DNA of 64,000 nt from Malikia spinosa (GCF_002980625.1 NZ_PVLR01000006.1:1-64000), one strand, 5' to 3'. Positions 16,963-26,730 are shown, counted from the stretch's first letter. Made by a program: numbers and translations. The notes: generated from the sequence alone by a model not told the origin.

Positions 16963-19833
16963 ATGATGATGTCGAAAAAATGGGCTGGCCTGGCGGCTGC
17001 GCTCTGTCTTGCGCTGGCCGCTTGCGGCGGTGGCGGGGATGGCGATGGTTCGCCAGACGCTGGCGCCGCGAAGCTGACGCTCCAGGGCACGGTCGCCAGC
17101 GGGCGGGCGGTTGCGGCGGCCGAGGTCCAGGCCAGATGCCAGGGCGGCAGCGGCATTGCCAGGGCGAGCGCCGACGGCCGCTTCCAGCTGCAGATTGCCG
17201 GCGGCACCTTGCCTTGCGTGCTGCGCGCGACCGATCCGCGCGACCAGAGCCGCTGGCACAGCCTGAGCAGCAGCGGATCGGCGTCCAGCGCCACCGCCAA
17301 CATCACCCCCGTGACCGAGATGCTGCTGGCGCGCCTCGCCGGCCAGGACCCTGCCAGCTATTTCGACCGCTTCGATCCGACGCAGGCTGCCAGCCGCCTG
17401 AGTGCGGCCGCCCTGGCCGCAGCTGAGCAGGAGCTGCGCCAGATCCTGAGCATGGCTTTTGACATCAGCACGCTGAACAACCTGGTCGCGCGTCCGCTGA
17501 CGGCGGCGACTGCTGCCAATCCGACCGGTGGCGATGCGCATGACCAGTGGCTCGACCAGCTGGGAGCCAAGCTTAACCGCCTGCAGCAGGCCCGGGTCGT
17601 CGCTGCCCTGGCGGCTCAGGCCGGCACAGCCAGCGTGCAGCAGGTGGTCACGGACGGGGTCGATTCCAGCGCTGCCCGGCTGTCATCGAGCATCGACCTC
17701 GGCAGCAATCTCGTGACGCTGAGCTGGACCGACAGCTATCCCCTGGGTACCCAGTACCGGGTCGAGTCGCGCAATGCCGACGGCAGCTACAGTGCGATCG
17801 AGACGATCAAGGGCCTGGGCGGCACCCACAGCGTGGTGCAATGGCAGCGTGCCGTCACCGTCGCCACGGTCTACCGGGTGCTGGCCCTGCTGCCGGATCG
17901 CACGGCCGTCCTGTCCACCGCCCAGGGCCAGGAATCGGTCAGTGTCGAGGCGCCGGCTGCGCCACCGGCGATCGTGCTGAATCAGGAGCAGCCGCTCTCG
18001 GGCAGCGTGCAGCTTGCGCTGTCGGGTGGCGGCAGCTATGCCTCGGTGTCCTGGTATGCGGATCTGCGCCTGCTCGGCCAGGGCAGCGGTGCCGCCCAGG
18101 CGCTGAACTGGAACACCAGCGCCGAAGGCAACGGCCAGCACCTGCTGCTGGCCAAGGTGCAGGTCAGTCCGGACGCCTACATCGAGCTGCGGCGTACGGT
18201 GGCGGTCTCGAACTCGAACCTGGCGCTGAGCTCGAGCGTGTCGGGCACCACTGGCACCATCCTGGTCGATACGCGCGCCAGTTCGGAATACGGCATCGCG
18301 ACGGTGGCGGCCATCTTCGACGGCCAGGACGTCGGCAGCCTGAGCGCGCCGAATGCCTGTTCGCGCTGGTGCTCCGGCAGCAACGATGTCTATCGCTTCA
18401 CGGTCGATGCGGCCACGGCCGGTTCCGGCAACCACAGCATGGTGCTGACCGCCACCGACAAGGCCGGCGTCAAGAAGAGCGTGACGCTGGCGGTGCCGGT
18501 CTCGAATCTGCCGATCGTCAGCCTGGCAGCTCCGGTCGATGGGGCTTTCGTCACCGGCAGCCTGAGAGTTGCTGGCAGCGCTAGCAGCGACAAGTCCGGC
18601 GAGCTGCGCGTGACGGCCAGCCTGGGCGACTACGCCTTGCTGAATTCGACCGGAGCCTCGTTCGATACCAGCTTCAGCCTGGCGGGCGTCACGCCCGGCA
18701 GCTACACGCTGACGTTGCGCGCCACCGACAGCAGCAAGGCGTCGACCGTCGTGCAGCGCACGGTGACGGTGACCTCGGCCGCGCTGGCCTATCCAGAGCT
18801 GTTCACGATCGGTGCCGGCGGCCAGCTGCTGGCGGTCGAGGGTGACCGGGTGCTGTATCGCGCGGTGGATGGCAGCGTGCGGCTGCGCCATGTGATTGCC
18901 AAGACCGAGGTCGAGCTGGCCCAGGCCGCCAGCATCAACTATGCCAATGACTGGCAGCTCAGCGAGGGCCTGGTCTATGCCTACGGCAAGGGCAGCGACT
19001 GCGTGCTGTACTGCATCTACCAGTGGACGGGGGGTGGCGTCATGAGCAACCTCTCGAACGCCAAGCGCGCCGCAGCGACCGAGCTGATCGACCAGGTCCA
19101 GAGCACCGACCTGCACCCGGTGGCCAGGAAGGGCTATGTGATCTGGATCAGCGAGAGCAACTGGTACACCCTGCACCATGTGGCCAGCGGCAGCTTCACC
19201 AAGATCCCCCAGCCGACTGGCACCAGCTATCTGGGCAACTGGAACTACGATTTCTTTGTCGGGGCCAACGGGGTCGAGTTCTACTACTGGGCCAGGACCG
19301 GCGGCTCCGACCAGGCGGCGTTCTACGACATCTTCAAGTGGTCGGCGGCCACGGCCAGCTCGACTCGGATCAGTGCTGGCGGAGCGCGTGCCATCTATCC
19401 CAAGACCGACGGCCAGAGCGTGGTCTGGCTGCAGTCGCCCAGCAGCAGCGCGGTCGGCACCGCGATTTCACTGACGAGCTTGCCGGTCGGTGGCGGGACG
19501 GTCAGCGAGATCACCAGCAGCGCCAGCGAATCCTTCTGGCTGCGGGACGGGGTGCTGGGCTGGCGCGAGACCGGCAGCACGGGCAACAGCCTCAAGGCCC
19601 ATGCGCTCGGGCAGACCAGCGTCGTCTCGCCGCTGAACTCGGCGCTGCTCTATGGCGCCGGGGCCGGCCAGCTGGTCTTTGGCGAGCAGGGCAAGACCTA
19701 CAGCTGGGATGCCGCGACCCGGACCCGCCAGCTGCGCATCGATGCCAGCCCGAACCAGGTCTGGATCACGGGCCAGCAGATGTACTTCGTGATGGGGGCG
19801 GCGCAGACGGTGTTCCGGCTGACGCTGGACTGA
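16963..19833 (+). CDS. large exported lipoprotein with Ig-like and propeller-like regions
   Basis: Protein of 956 aa from the first of three ATG codons (AGGGAG 7 nt upstream). The signal peptide ends in LAAC with lipidated C21, followed by GGGGDGDG, a typical flexible linker of betaproteobacterial surface lipoproteins. Residues of about 30-90 resemble a carboxypeptidase-regulatory-like beta domain. About 230-320 has a fibronectin-like pattern, and about 505-610 contains Ig-like repeats (VPVSNLPIVSLAAPVDGAF, GSYTLTLRATDSS). The last 330 residues show repeated blocks (DGQSVVWLQ, YDFFVGANGVEFYYW) as in beta-propellers. No enzyme motif was found. It lies directly beyond the right att-like repeat, so it was probably the original neighbour of the tRNA. 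Confidence 0.7.
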   Translation: MMMSKKWAGLAAALCLALAACGGGGDGDGSPDAGAAKLTLQGTVASGRAVAAAEVQARCQGGSGIARASADGRFQLQIAGGTLPCVLRATDPRDQSRWHSLSSSGSASSATANITPVTEMLLARLAGQDPASYFDRFDPTQAASRLSAAALAAAEQELRQILSMAFDISTLNNLVARPLTAATAANPTGGDAHDQWLDQLGAKLNRLQQARVVAALAAQAGTASVQQVVTDGVDSSAARLSSSIDLGSNLVTLSWTDSYPLGTQYRVESRNADGSYSAIETIKGLGGTHSVVQWQRAVTVATVYRVLALLPDRTAVLSTAQGQESVSVEAPAAPPAIVLNQEQPLSGSVQLALSGGGSYASVSWYADLRLLGQGSGAAQALNWNTSAEGNGQHLLLAKVQVSPDAYIELRRTVAVSNSNLALSSSVSGTTGTILVDTRASSEYGIATVAAIFDGQDVGSLSAPNACSRWCSGSNDVYRFTVDAATAGSGNHSMVLTATDKAGVKKSVTLAVPVSNLPIVSLAAPVDGAFVTGSLRVAGSASSDKSGELRVTASLGDYALLNSTGASFDTSFSLAGVTPGSYTLTLRATDSSKASTVVQRTVTVTSAALAYPELFTIGAGGQLLAVEGDRVLYRAVDGSVRLRHVIAKTEVELAQAASINYANDWQLSEGLVYAYGKGSDCVLYCIYQWTGGGVMSNLSNAKRAAATELIDQVQSTDLHPVARKGYVIWISESNWYTLHHVASGSFTKIPQPTGTSYLGNWNYDFFVGANGVEFYYWARTGGSDQAAFYDIFKWSAATASSTRISAGGARAIYPKTDGQSVVWLQSPSSSAVGTAISLTSLPVGGGTVSEITSSASESFWLRDGVLGWRETGSTGNSLKAHALGQTSVVSPLNSALLYGAGAGQLVFGEQGKTYSWDAATRTRQLRIDASPNQVWITGQQMYFVMGAAQTVFRLTLD

Positions 19834-19905
19834 GGCGGTCCTGACCTCGGCGCCGGCTCATGACAAAATGACCAGTCCCGGCCTGGCCGATTTCTGGATA
19901 TCTTG

Positions 19906-20685
19906 ATGACCTCCGCCTTTGCGGCCCCCGGCCGCGCTCAGGCCATGGTGCTGGCCGCCGGTCGCGGCGAGCGCATGCGCCCGCTGACCGACCTGACTCC
20001 GAAGCCGCTGCTGGACGTGCAGGGCAAGCCGCTGCTGCAGTGGCACCTCGAGGCGCTGGCGCAGGCTGGCTGGCGCCAGGCGCTGATCAACACGGCCTGG
20101 CTCGGCGAGCAGATCCCGGCCCGCCTTGGCCGCTGCTGGCCGCCGGCAGACCGCGGCGCAGCGCAGGCCCGGCTGGAACTGAGCTATTCGATGGAGGCGC
20201 ACGACTTCGGTGGCGCGCTCGAGACCGCCGGCGGCATCGTGCGTGCGCTGCCCGGGCTGGACGATTGCTTCTGGCTGGTCGCGGGCGATGTCCATATGCC
20301 GGGTTTCGAGTTTTCGTTCGCGGCGATGCAGCGCTTTGCCGCCAGCGGCAAGCTGGCCCATCTCTGGCTGGTGCCGAACCCGGCGCACCACCCAAAGGGT
20401 GACTTCGGCCTGTCAGAGCAGGGGCTGGCGCTGAACCTGGCCGCCGACGCGCCAGGCCCGCGCTACACCTACAGCACCCTGGGCCTGTACCGGCGCGACT
20501 GCTTTGCCGCGCCGCACTGCGCGATCCCGGCCGGCAACCCGCAGGGTATTGCCGCCCCGCTGGCGCCGCTGCTGCGCTCGGCGATGGACGCCGGCCAGGT
20601 CAGCGCCGAACTCTGGCTCGGGGACTGGACCGATGTCGGCACCCCCGAGCGCCTGGCCCAACTCAATCAGCAACTGTCATCATGA
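19906..20685 (+). CDS. murU: MurU-like N-acetylmuramate 1-phosphate uridylyltransferase
   Basis: Nucleotidyltransferase of 259 aa. The N-terminal signature is AMVLAAGRGERMRPLTDLTP followed by KPLL (activating G-x-G-x-R-x-R-P and lysine). LVAGDVHMPGFEF supplies the metal-binding aspartate. Its size and the short insert fit MurU, which makes UDP-MurNAc in the peptidoglycan-recycling bypass of fosfomycin-sensitive synthesis. A general sugar-1-phosphate nucleotidyltransferase role cannot be excluded. The usual partner kinase AmgK is not adjacent. Its stop overlaps the pepP start (ATGA). Confidence 0.75.
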   Translation: MTSAFAAPGRAQAMVLAAGRGERMRPLTDLTPKPLLDVQGKPLLQWHLEALAQAGWRQALINTAWLGEQIPARLGRCWPPADRGAAQARLELSYSMEAHDFGGALETAGGIVRALPGLDDCFWLVAGDVHMPGFEFSFAAMQRFAASGKLAHLWLVPNPAHHPKGDFGLSEQGLALNLAADAPGPRYTYSTLGLYRRDCFAAPHCAIPAGNPQGIAAPLAPLLRSAMDAGQVSAELWLGDWTDVGTPERLAQLNQQLSS

Positions 20686-22076
20686 GCGCAATTCCTCATC
20701 AGGCCATCTACGCCGACCGCCGTGCCCGCCTGGCTGCCCAGCTGGGCGCCGGCGGCATCGCGATCATTCCGACCGCCCCCGAGCGCCAGCGCAACCGCGA
20801 CAGCGAGTACCTGTTTCGCTTCGACAGCTATTTCTACTACCTGACCGGTTTCACCGAGCCGCGCGCCTGGCTGGTGATCACGGCCGAGGGCCACAGCACG
20901 CTGTTCTGCCAGCCGAAGGACCTCGAGCGCGAGATCTGGGACGGCTACCGGCTCGGGCCGCAGGCGGCACCCAGCGCGCTCGGCGTCGATGAGGCTTATT
21001 CTGTGCATGAGCTCGGCGAGCGGCTGCCCAGGCTGCTCGAGAACCGGCAGCAGCTCTGGTACCCGTTCGCGACCCATGTCGGGCTCGAGACCCAGGTCGA
21101 CGGCTGGCTGCAGAAGGTCAGGGCGCGCGCGCGCTTCGGTGCCAGCTGCCCGGACACGCAGCGCGACCTCTGCGTGCTGCTCGACGAGATGCGGCTGTTC
21201 AAGGACGCGCACGAGATCGACGTCATGAAGCGCGCGGCGCAGATCAGCGCCCAGGCCCATGTGCGCGCGATGCAGCGCAGCGCGGCGATGATCCGCGCCG
21301 GCCAGGAGGTGCGCGAATACCACCTCGACGCCGAGCTGCTGCACGAGTTCCGCCAGCATGGCTCGCAATACCCCGCCTACGGCAGCATCGTCGCGGCCGG
21401 CGCCAATGCCTGCGTGCTGCATTACCGCGCCGACATCGCGCCGGTGCACGCCGGCGAGCTGGTGCTGATCGATGCCGGCTGCGAGCTCGATGGCTATGCC
21501 TCGGACATCACGCGCACCTTCCCGGCTGACGGAAAGTTTTCCGGGCCGCAGCGCGCGCTCTACGACCTGGTGCTGGCGGCGCAAGAGGCCGCCATCGCGG
21601 CGACGCGGCCCGGCATGCGCTTCGTCGATCCGCACGATGCCACGGTGCGCGTGCTGGCGCAGGGCATGCTCGACCTCGGGTTGCTGAAGAAGGATGACGT
21701 CGGCCACCTCGACGACGTCATCGAGCAGCGCCATTATTTCCGCCACTACATGCACCGCACCGGCCACTGGCTCGGGCTGGATGTGCATGACGTCGGCAGC
21801 TATGTCGAGCCTGGCGCGGCGCAGACCGTCGAGCGGCGCGACCCGCTCAGCGGCGAGCTGATCAAGGACCGGCCGAGCCGCCTGCTGCGTCCCGGCATGG
21901 CGCTGACCATCGAGCCGGGGCTCTACATCAGTCCGGCGGCCGATGTGCCCAAGGAATTCTGGAACATCGGCATCCGGATCGAGGACGATGCCATCGTCAC
22001 CGAGTCCGGCTGCGAGCTGATCACGCGCGGCGTGCCGGTCGACGGCGACGAGATCGAGGCGCTGATGCGCGGCTGA
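20682..22076 (+). CDS. pepP: Xaa-Pro aminopeptidase (aminopeptidase P)
   Basis: Removes N-terminal residues preceding proline, in the cytosol, using two Mn2+ ions. The protein has 464 aa. The N-terminal AMP_N domain is at about 1-170. The pita-bread catalytic domain follows with the ligands in LIDAGCELDGYASDITRTF (two Asp), HRTGHWLGLDVHD (His), LTIEPGLY (Glu) and IRIEDDAIVTE (Glu). It is translationally coupled to murU by a 4-nt overlap. Confidence 0.95.
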   Translation: MSAIPHQAIYADRRARLAAQLGAGGIAIIPTAPERQRNRDSEYLFRFDSYFYYLTGFTEPRAWLVITAEGHSTLFCQPKDLEREIWDGYRLGPQAAPSALGVDEAYSVHELGERLPRLLENRQQLWYPFATHVGLETQVDGWLQKVRARARFGASCPDTQRDLCVLLDEMRLFKDAHEIDVMKRAAQISAQAHVRAMQRSAAMIRAGQEVREYHLDAELLHEFRQHGSQYPAYGSIVAAGANACVLHYRADIAPVHAGELVLIDAGCELDGYASDITRTFPADGKFSGPQRALYDLVLAAQEAAIAATRPGMRFVDPHDATVRVLAQGMLDLGLLKKDDVGHLDDVIEQRHYFRHYMHRTGHWLGLDVHDVGSYVEPGAAQTVERRDPLSGELIKDRPSRLLRPGMALTIEPGLYISPAADVPKEFWNIGIRIEDDAIVTESGCELITRGVPVDGDEIEALMRG

Positions 22077-23279
22077 TCAGACCTTCTCGAGGATCAGCGC
22101 GATGCCCTGGCCGACGCCGATGCACATGGTGCACAGCGCGTACCGGCCGCCGACATGGTGCAGGCGGTTGATGGCGGTGGTGGCCAGGCGGGCACCCGAG
22201 GCGCCCAGCGGGTGACCGAGGGCGATCGCGCCGCCCCAGGCGTTGACGCGTGCATCGTCATCGGCCAGGCCCAGGCCGCGCAGCACGGCCAGGCCCTGGG
22301 CCGCGAAGGCTTCGTTGAGCTCGATCACGTCCATCTGCTCCAGCGTCAGGCCGGTCTGCGCCAGCACCTTCAGCACCGCCGGGGTCGGGCCGTAGCCCAT
22401 GATGCGCGGTGCCAGGCCGGCGGTGGCCATGCCGACCACGCGTGCCTTGGGCGTCAGGCCGTATTGCTTGGCGGTCTCGGCGTCAGCCAGCAGCAGGGCG
22501 CAGGCACCATCGTTGACGCCCGAGGCGTTGCCGGCGGTCACGCTGCCGTCAGGGCGCACGACGCCCTTGAGCTTGGCCAGCGCTTCGAGCGTGGTGGCGC
22601 GCGGGTGCTCGTCGGTATCGACCACGACCGGGTCGCCCTTTTTCTGCGGGATGGTGACCGGGCAGATCTCGCGCGCCAGGTGGCCGGCTTGAATCGCGGC
22701 AGCGGCGCGCAGTTGGCTGGTGTAGGCCATCAGGTCCTGCGCCTCGCGTTCGATCTTGAAGTCGACTGCGACGTTCTCGGCCGTCTCGGGCATCGAGTCG
22801 ACGCCGTACTGGGCCTTCATGAGCTTGTTGACGAAGCGCCAGCCGATGGTGGTGTCATAGACCGCGTTGGAGCGGCTGAAGGCGGATTCGGCCTTCGGCA
22901 TCACGAACGGGGCGCGGCTCATGCTTTCGACGCCGCCGGCGATCATCAGGCGGGCTTCGCCCGACTTGATGGCGCGCGCGGCCGAGCCGATCGCGTCGAG
23001 GCCGGAGCCGCACAGGCGGTTGATGGTGCCGCCGGGCACTTCGACCGGCAGGCCGGCCAGCAGGCCCGACATGCGGGCGACGTTGCGGTTGTCTTCGCCG
23101 GCCTGGTTGGCGCAGCCGTAGAGCACGTCGTCGATGGCGCTCCAGTCGACCTGCGGGTTGCGCTCCATCAGCGCCTTGATCGGCACGGCGCCGAGGTCGT
23201 CGGCGCGCACGCCGGACAGGGCACCGCCGTAGCGGCCGAAGGGGGTGCGAATCGCGTCGCAGATGTAGGCTTGATTCAT
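22077..23279 (-). CDS. pcaF: 3-oxoadipyl-CoA thiolase
   Basis: Last step of the beta-ketoadipate pathway: 3-oxoadipyl-CoA + CoA to succinyl-CoA + acetyl-CoA. The protein has 400 aa from the ATG at 23279. The acyl-forming cysteine is in [11 protein letters not shown] (about residue 90), and the general bases are in [10 protein letters not shown] and the C-terminal CMCIGVGQG. The sequence [18 protein letters not shown] is typical of PcaF/PaaJ rather than acetoacetyl-CoA thiolases, and the pcaIJ genes immediately upstream settle the substrate. Confidence 0.93.
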   Translation of the reverse strand: MNQAYICDAIRTPFGRYGGALSGVRADDLGAVPIKALMERNPQVDWSAIDDVLYGCANQAGEDNRNVARMSGLLAGLPVEVPGGTINRLCGSGLDAIGSAARAIKSGEARLMIAGGVESMSRAPFVMPKAESAFSRSNAVYDTTIGWRFVNKLMKAQYGVDSMPETAENVAVDFKIEREAQDLMAYTSQLRAAAAIQAGHLAREICPVTIPQKKGDPVVVDTDEHPRATTLEALAKLKGVVRPDGSVTAGNASGVNDGACALLLADAETAKQYGLTPKARVVGMATAGLAPRIMGYGPTPAVLKVLAQTGLTLEQMDVIELNEAFAAQGLAVLRGLGLADDDARVNAWGGAIALGHPLGASGARLATTAINRLHHVGGRYALCTMCIGVGQGIALILEKV

Positions 23280-23307
23280 TTTGTCTCCGTTAAATAAAAA
23301 TAATGTA

Positions 23308-23952
23308 TCAGATAGAAACCGGCAGTCCAAGCAGGCGCTCGAGCTCGGCATGCTCTAGGCCGTCGACCTTGTCGATCAGCTTGAGGCCGGCGGGCGTGCA
23401 TTCCAGCGTGGCCAGGTCGGAGTAGATGCGCTTGACGCAGCCGATGCCGGTCAGCGGGTAGCTGCAGGCCTGGACCACCTTGCTCTCGCCCTTCTTGGTC
23501 AGCAGGTCCATCATGACCCAGGTCTGCTTGGCGCCGACCGCCAGGTCCATCGCACCGCCGACGGCCGGGATGGCGCCGGCTTCGCCGGTGCTCCAGTTGG
23601 CCAGGTCGCCGGTGGCAGAGACCTGGAACGCCCCCAGCACGCTGATGTCGAGGTGGCCGCCGCGCATCATCGCGAAGCTGTCGGCATGGTGGAAGAAGGC
23701 GCCGCCCGGCAGCAGCGTCACGGGCTGCTTGCCGGCGTTGATCAGGTCGTAGTCCTCGGCGCCAGCGGCCGGGGCCGCGCCCATGCCCAGGATGCCGTTC
23801 TCGCTGTGCAGCACGACTTCCATGCCTTCAGGCAGGTAGTTGGCGACCAGGGTCGGCTGGCCGATGCCGAGGTTGACATAGGCGCCATCGAAGATGTCCT
23901 GCGCGACGCGCTGGGCCAGTTCCTGCTTGCTGCGCTTGGTGTAGTTGCTCAT
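23308..23952 (-). CDS. pcaJ: 3-oxoadipate CoA-transferase subunit B
   Basis: With PcaI moves CoA from succinyl-CoA to 3-oxoadipate. The protein has 214 aa. The catalytic glutamate is E51 in LHSENGILGMG, the subunit-B signature of class I CoA-transferases. It lies 17 nt after pcaI and 28 nt before pcaF, so pcaIJF forms one transcript. Confidence 0.94.
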   Translation of the reverse strand: MSNYTKRSKQELAQRVAQDIFDGAYVNLGIGQPTLVANYLPEGMEVVLHSENGILGMGAAPAAGAEDYDLINAGKQPVTLLPGGAFFHHADSFAMMRGGHLDISVLGAFQVSATGDLANWSTGEAGAIPAVGGAMDLAVGAKQTWVMMDLLTKKGESKVVQACSYPLTGIGCVKRIYSDLATLECTPAGLKLIDKVDGLEHAELERLLGLPVSI

Positions 23953-23969
23953 GGTTCTGGTCTTTCGAT

Positions 23970-24683
23970 TCAGGCTTGCTTGAAACCGCCGGCCTGGGTG
24001 GCCACGCGCTCGATCTGGACGATCTGGGACACGAAGATGCCCGGGGTCACGACATGCTCGGGGTCGATCTGGCCCAGCTCGACGATCTCGTGCACGGTCG
24101 CGATGGTGCGCTTGGCGGCGGTGGCCATGACCGGGCCGAAGTTGCGTGCGGCCTTGCGGTAGATCAGGTTGCCCCAGCGGTCGCCGGCCTCGGCCTTGAT
24201 CAGCGCGACATCGCCGTGGATCGGGTACTCAAGCACATAGTCCTTGCCGTTGATGTGGCGGGTTTCCTTCGGCGTGCCGTCGGCGTGCCTGGCCAGTTCG
24301 GTGCCGAAGCCGGTCGGGGTGAAGAAGGCGCCGACGCCGGCGCCCGCAGCGCGCAGGCGCTCGGCCAGGTTGCCCTGGGGCACCAGCTCGAGCTCGATCT
24401 TGCCGGCGCGATACAGTTCGTCGAAGACCCAGGAGTCGGCCTGGCGCGGGAAGCTGCAGATGATCTTGCGCACGCGGCCGGTCTTGAGCAGCGCGGCCAG
24501 TCCGGTGTCGCCGTTGCCGGCGTTGTTGTTGACCACGGTCAGGTCGCGCGCGCCCTGTTCGATCAGGCCGTCGATCAGTTCGTTCGGGATGCCGGCGGTG
24601 CCGAAGCCGCCGACCAGGACGGTGGCGCCGTCCTGGATGCCCGACATGGCCTCGGCGATCGAGGCGGAGATTTTGTTGATCAC
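23970..24683 (-). CDS. pcaI: 3-oxoadipate CoA-transferase subunit A
   Basis: Protein of 237 aa with GGFGTAGIPNELIDGL, the CoA-binding signature of subunit A, and SFPRQADSWVFDELYR. It is the first gene of the leftward pcaIJF operon and diverges from the IclR-type regulator across a 114-bp control region. Confidence 0.94.
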   Translation of the reverse strand: MINKISASIAEAMSGIQDGATVLVGGFGTAGIPNELIDGLIEQGARDLTVVNNNAGNGDTGLAALLKTGRVRKIICSFPRQADSWVFDELYRAGKIELELVPQGNLAERLRAAGAGVGAFFTPTGFGTELARHADGTPKETRHINGKDYVLEYPIHGDVALIKAEAGDRWGNLIYRKAARNFGPVMATAAKRTIATVHEIVELGQIDPEHVVTPGIFVSQIVQIERVATQAGGFKQA

Positions 24684-24741
24684 TGGGATGCTCCTGTTAG
24701 GTCCGCTGTTTCCGCTGTCGCGGGTCTTGTGCTGTCGATAT

Positions 24742-24773
24742 TTGTTCTACATAAGAACAAGTGTTCGTATAAT
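24742..24773. promoter_or_regulatory. candidate IclR operator and regulator promoter between pcaI and the regulator gene
   Basis: A perfect inverted repeat TTGTTC-N7-GAACAA (24742-24747 / 24755-24760) is followed 2 nt later by a third half site GTTC (24763-24766) and a TATAAT (24768-24773) reading toward the regulator. Three-part operators are known for the related IclR proteins PcaU and PobR. The overlap with the -10 suggests autorepression along with control of pcaIJF. Confidence 0.6.
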
Positions 24774-24797
24774 GAATTCTAGAACTTTTTTTTGATC

Positions 24798-25604
24798 ATG
24801 GCAAATACCGCAACCCGATCTGATGCCGCTCCGCAGCCGGGCGACAGCTATGTCCAGTCCTTTGCCCGCGGGCTGGAGGTGATCCGCTCCTTCAGTGCAG
24901 CGGCACCCGAGCAGACGCTCAGCGAGGTCGCCGCACGCAGCGGACTGACCCGTGCCGGCGCCAGGCGCATCCTGCTGACGCTGCAGACCCTGGGCTATGT
25001 GCAAAGCGACGGCAAGCTGTTCCGGCTCACGCCGCGCATCCTGGACCTGGGCTTTGCCTACCTGTCGTCGATGCCGATCTGGAATCTGGCCGAGCCGGTC
25101 ATGGAGGCCCTGGCGACCCGCACCGGCGAATCCTGTTCGGCCGCGGTGCTCGACGCGCAGGAGATCGTCTACGTGATCCGGGTCCACACGCACAAGATCC
25201 TGTCGCTGAACCTGGGCGTGGGCTCGCGCCTGCCGGCCTACTGCACCTCGATGGGCCGGCTGCTGCTGGCCGGCCTGCCCGACGCCGAGGTCGAGGCCCG
25301 GCTGCGCGCCAGCGAGCTCAAGGCCCGCACCCGCCATACGCTGACCGGGATCGACGAGCTGATGCGCGAGATCCGGCGTGCGCGCGAGCAGGGCTGGTGC
25401 CTGGTGAACCAGGAGCTCGAGGAAGGGCTGCTCTCGATGGCGGCGCCGGTCTACGGCAAGGGCGGCGAGGTGGTGGCGGCGCTCAACATCTCGGGCCAGG
25501 CCAACCGCACCGATCCCGAGCAGATGCTGCGCGCGATGCTGCCGGCGCTGCGCGAGGCGGCGCAGACCATCACCCAGCTGCTGCGCGCCAGCGGCGCGCG
25601 CTGA
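24798..25604 (+). CDS. IclR-family regulator of the pca genes (PcaR/PcaU-like)
   Basis: Protein of 268 aa from the ATG at 24798. The N-terminal winged helix-turn-helix (QTLSEVAARSGLTRAGARRILLTLQTLGYV, shown in pieces: LSEVAARSGL, RAGARRILLTL) occupies about residues 20-85. The IclR effector domain follows (TGESCSAAVLDAQEIVYV, CTSMGRLLLA, QELEEGLLSMAAPV). Divergence from pcaIJF and the palindromic site between them point to control by 3-oxoadipate, as known for PcaR and PcaU. The inducer itself is inferred. Confidence 0.85.
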   Translation: MANTATRSDAAPQPGDSYVQSFARGLEVIRSFSAAAPEQTLSEVAARSGLTRAGARRILLTLQTLGYVQSDGKLFRLTPRILDLGFAYLSSMPIWNLAEPVMEALATRTGESCSAAVLDAQEIVYVIRVHTHKILSLNLGVGSRLPAYCTSMGRLLLAGLPDAEVEARLRASELKARTRHTLTGIDELMREIRRAREQGWCLVNQELEEGLLSMAAPVYGKGGEVVAALNISGQANRTDPEQMLRAMLPALREAAQTITQLLRASGAR

Positions 25605-25623
25605 AGCGGGCGCCACATGCAAA

Positions 25624-25690
25624 ACGCCGGCCCGGGGTGAACCGGGGCCGGCGTGCATGAGCTGTATCGAACCCGGAACGGGTTCCGGGT
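25624..25690 (-). terminator. two hairpins downstream of catA, the second with a T-run
   Basis: Read on the minus strand from catA, a 9-bp hairpin (25690-25682 / 25679-25671) comes first. A G/C-rich stem of 12 bp (25654-25642 / 25635-25624) with one bulge then ends in TTTT. It also separates the convergent IclR gene. Confidence 0.7.
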
Positions 25691-25697
25691 ACTTCGA

Positions 25698-26630
25698 TTA
25701 CTGGTTCAGGGCCTTGGCGACGCGGGTGCGCGGGTCGGCGTCGGCTTCAGTGACGGCCTGCTGCATCTTGAAGTCGAAGCGGGCGCGCTCGCAAGGAGCG
25801 GTGATGCCGAGCGACTCGTAGCCAGCGGGGTTGACATCGTGCTCGATGTCCAGGATCAGGCCGTCGCGGGTGGCGAAGGCGAAGTCGTCGTCGATGAAGG
25901 TGTCACCCGGGATGTTGACCTGGGTGGTCAGGGTGCGGTTGCCCGGCTTGACGACGTGGAAGTGGATGTGGGCCGGACGGTTGCCATGGCGACCCAGGGC
26001 GGTGAACAGCTCGCGCACCGGACCGGTCGGCGGGATTTCGTAGCCCGGAGCGATGGTGGTGCGGAAGCGGTACTGGCCTTGCTCGTTGGCGACGATTTTG
26101 CGGCGCAGTTCGTGCTCCTTCATGCCCGGGAAGAAATGCGAGTAGCCGCCCACTTCGTTGCAATGCCAGGCGTCGATCACGGCGTTCGGGACCGGCTTGC
26201 CTTCGAAGTCGAACACGGTGCCTTCGACGACCATGACCTTGCCCTTGCCGCGCAGGGTGCTGTCATCGTCGAGCTGGGCTTCGTAGTTGGACTGCGGAGC
26301 GCTCGGAACGAACAGCGGGCCTTCGATGGCGCGCGGGGTGCCGGCAGCGATGCCAGCGGCTTCGTCAGCCTCGTCCATCATGATGTCGAGCAGGCGGTCG
26401 AAACCCAGGCCGGCGGTGATCAGGCCGATCTGGCCCAGCGCGCCCAGGCGGGTGATCCAGTCGCAGGCCGCCCAGAACTCGTCGGGCGTGACCTTGAACT
26501 CGTCGATGGTCTTGAACAGGTCAGCGGTGATGCGGCCGACGATGGCGCGCACGCGCTCGTCGCCTTCAGCGATCTTGACGGTGTTGACGAGCTCGAGCAG
26601 GCTCTCTTTGGTGAATTCGTTCTTGGTCAC
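25698..26630 (-). CDS. catA: catechol 1,2-dioxygenase
   Basis: Intradiol ring cleavage of catechol to cis,cis-muconate with a non-haem Fe(III). The protein has 310 aa. The N-terminal helical dimer and lipid-binding domain (about 1-105) precedes the beta-sandwich catalytic domain. The iron ligands are the tyrosines in GGYSHFF and APGYEIPPTG and the histidines in RPAHIHFHV. It has its own promoter with a BenM-type site and ends in a terminator, so it is a single-gene unit between pca and cat genes. Confidence 0.96.
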   Translation of the reverse strand: MTKNEFTKESLLELVNTVKIAEGDERVRAIVGRITADLFKTIDEFKVTPDEFWAACDWITRLGALGQIGLITAGLGFDRLLDIMMDEADEAAGIAAGTPRAIEGPLFVPSAPQSNYEAQLDDDSTLRGKGKVMVVEGTVFDFEGKPVPNAVIDAWHCNEVGGYSHFFPGMKEHELRRKIVANEQGQYRFRTTIAPGYEIPPTGPVRELFTALGRHGNRPAHIHFHVVKPGNRTLTTQVNIPGDTFIDDDFAFATRDGLILDIEHDVNPAGYESLGITAPCERARFDFKMQQAVTEADADPRTRVAKALNQ

Positions 26631-26730
26631 GGTTATCTCCTGAGTGTGTAGGCGTCGCGAGACGAGGGGCTTGAGGCAATCGCCTTGGCCGGTTTTGGCC
26701 GGTGGCTGGGCTGATTGGTCTGCGGAGCCA

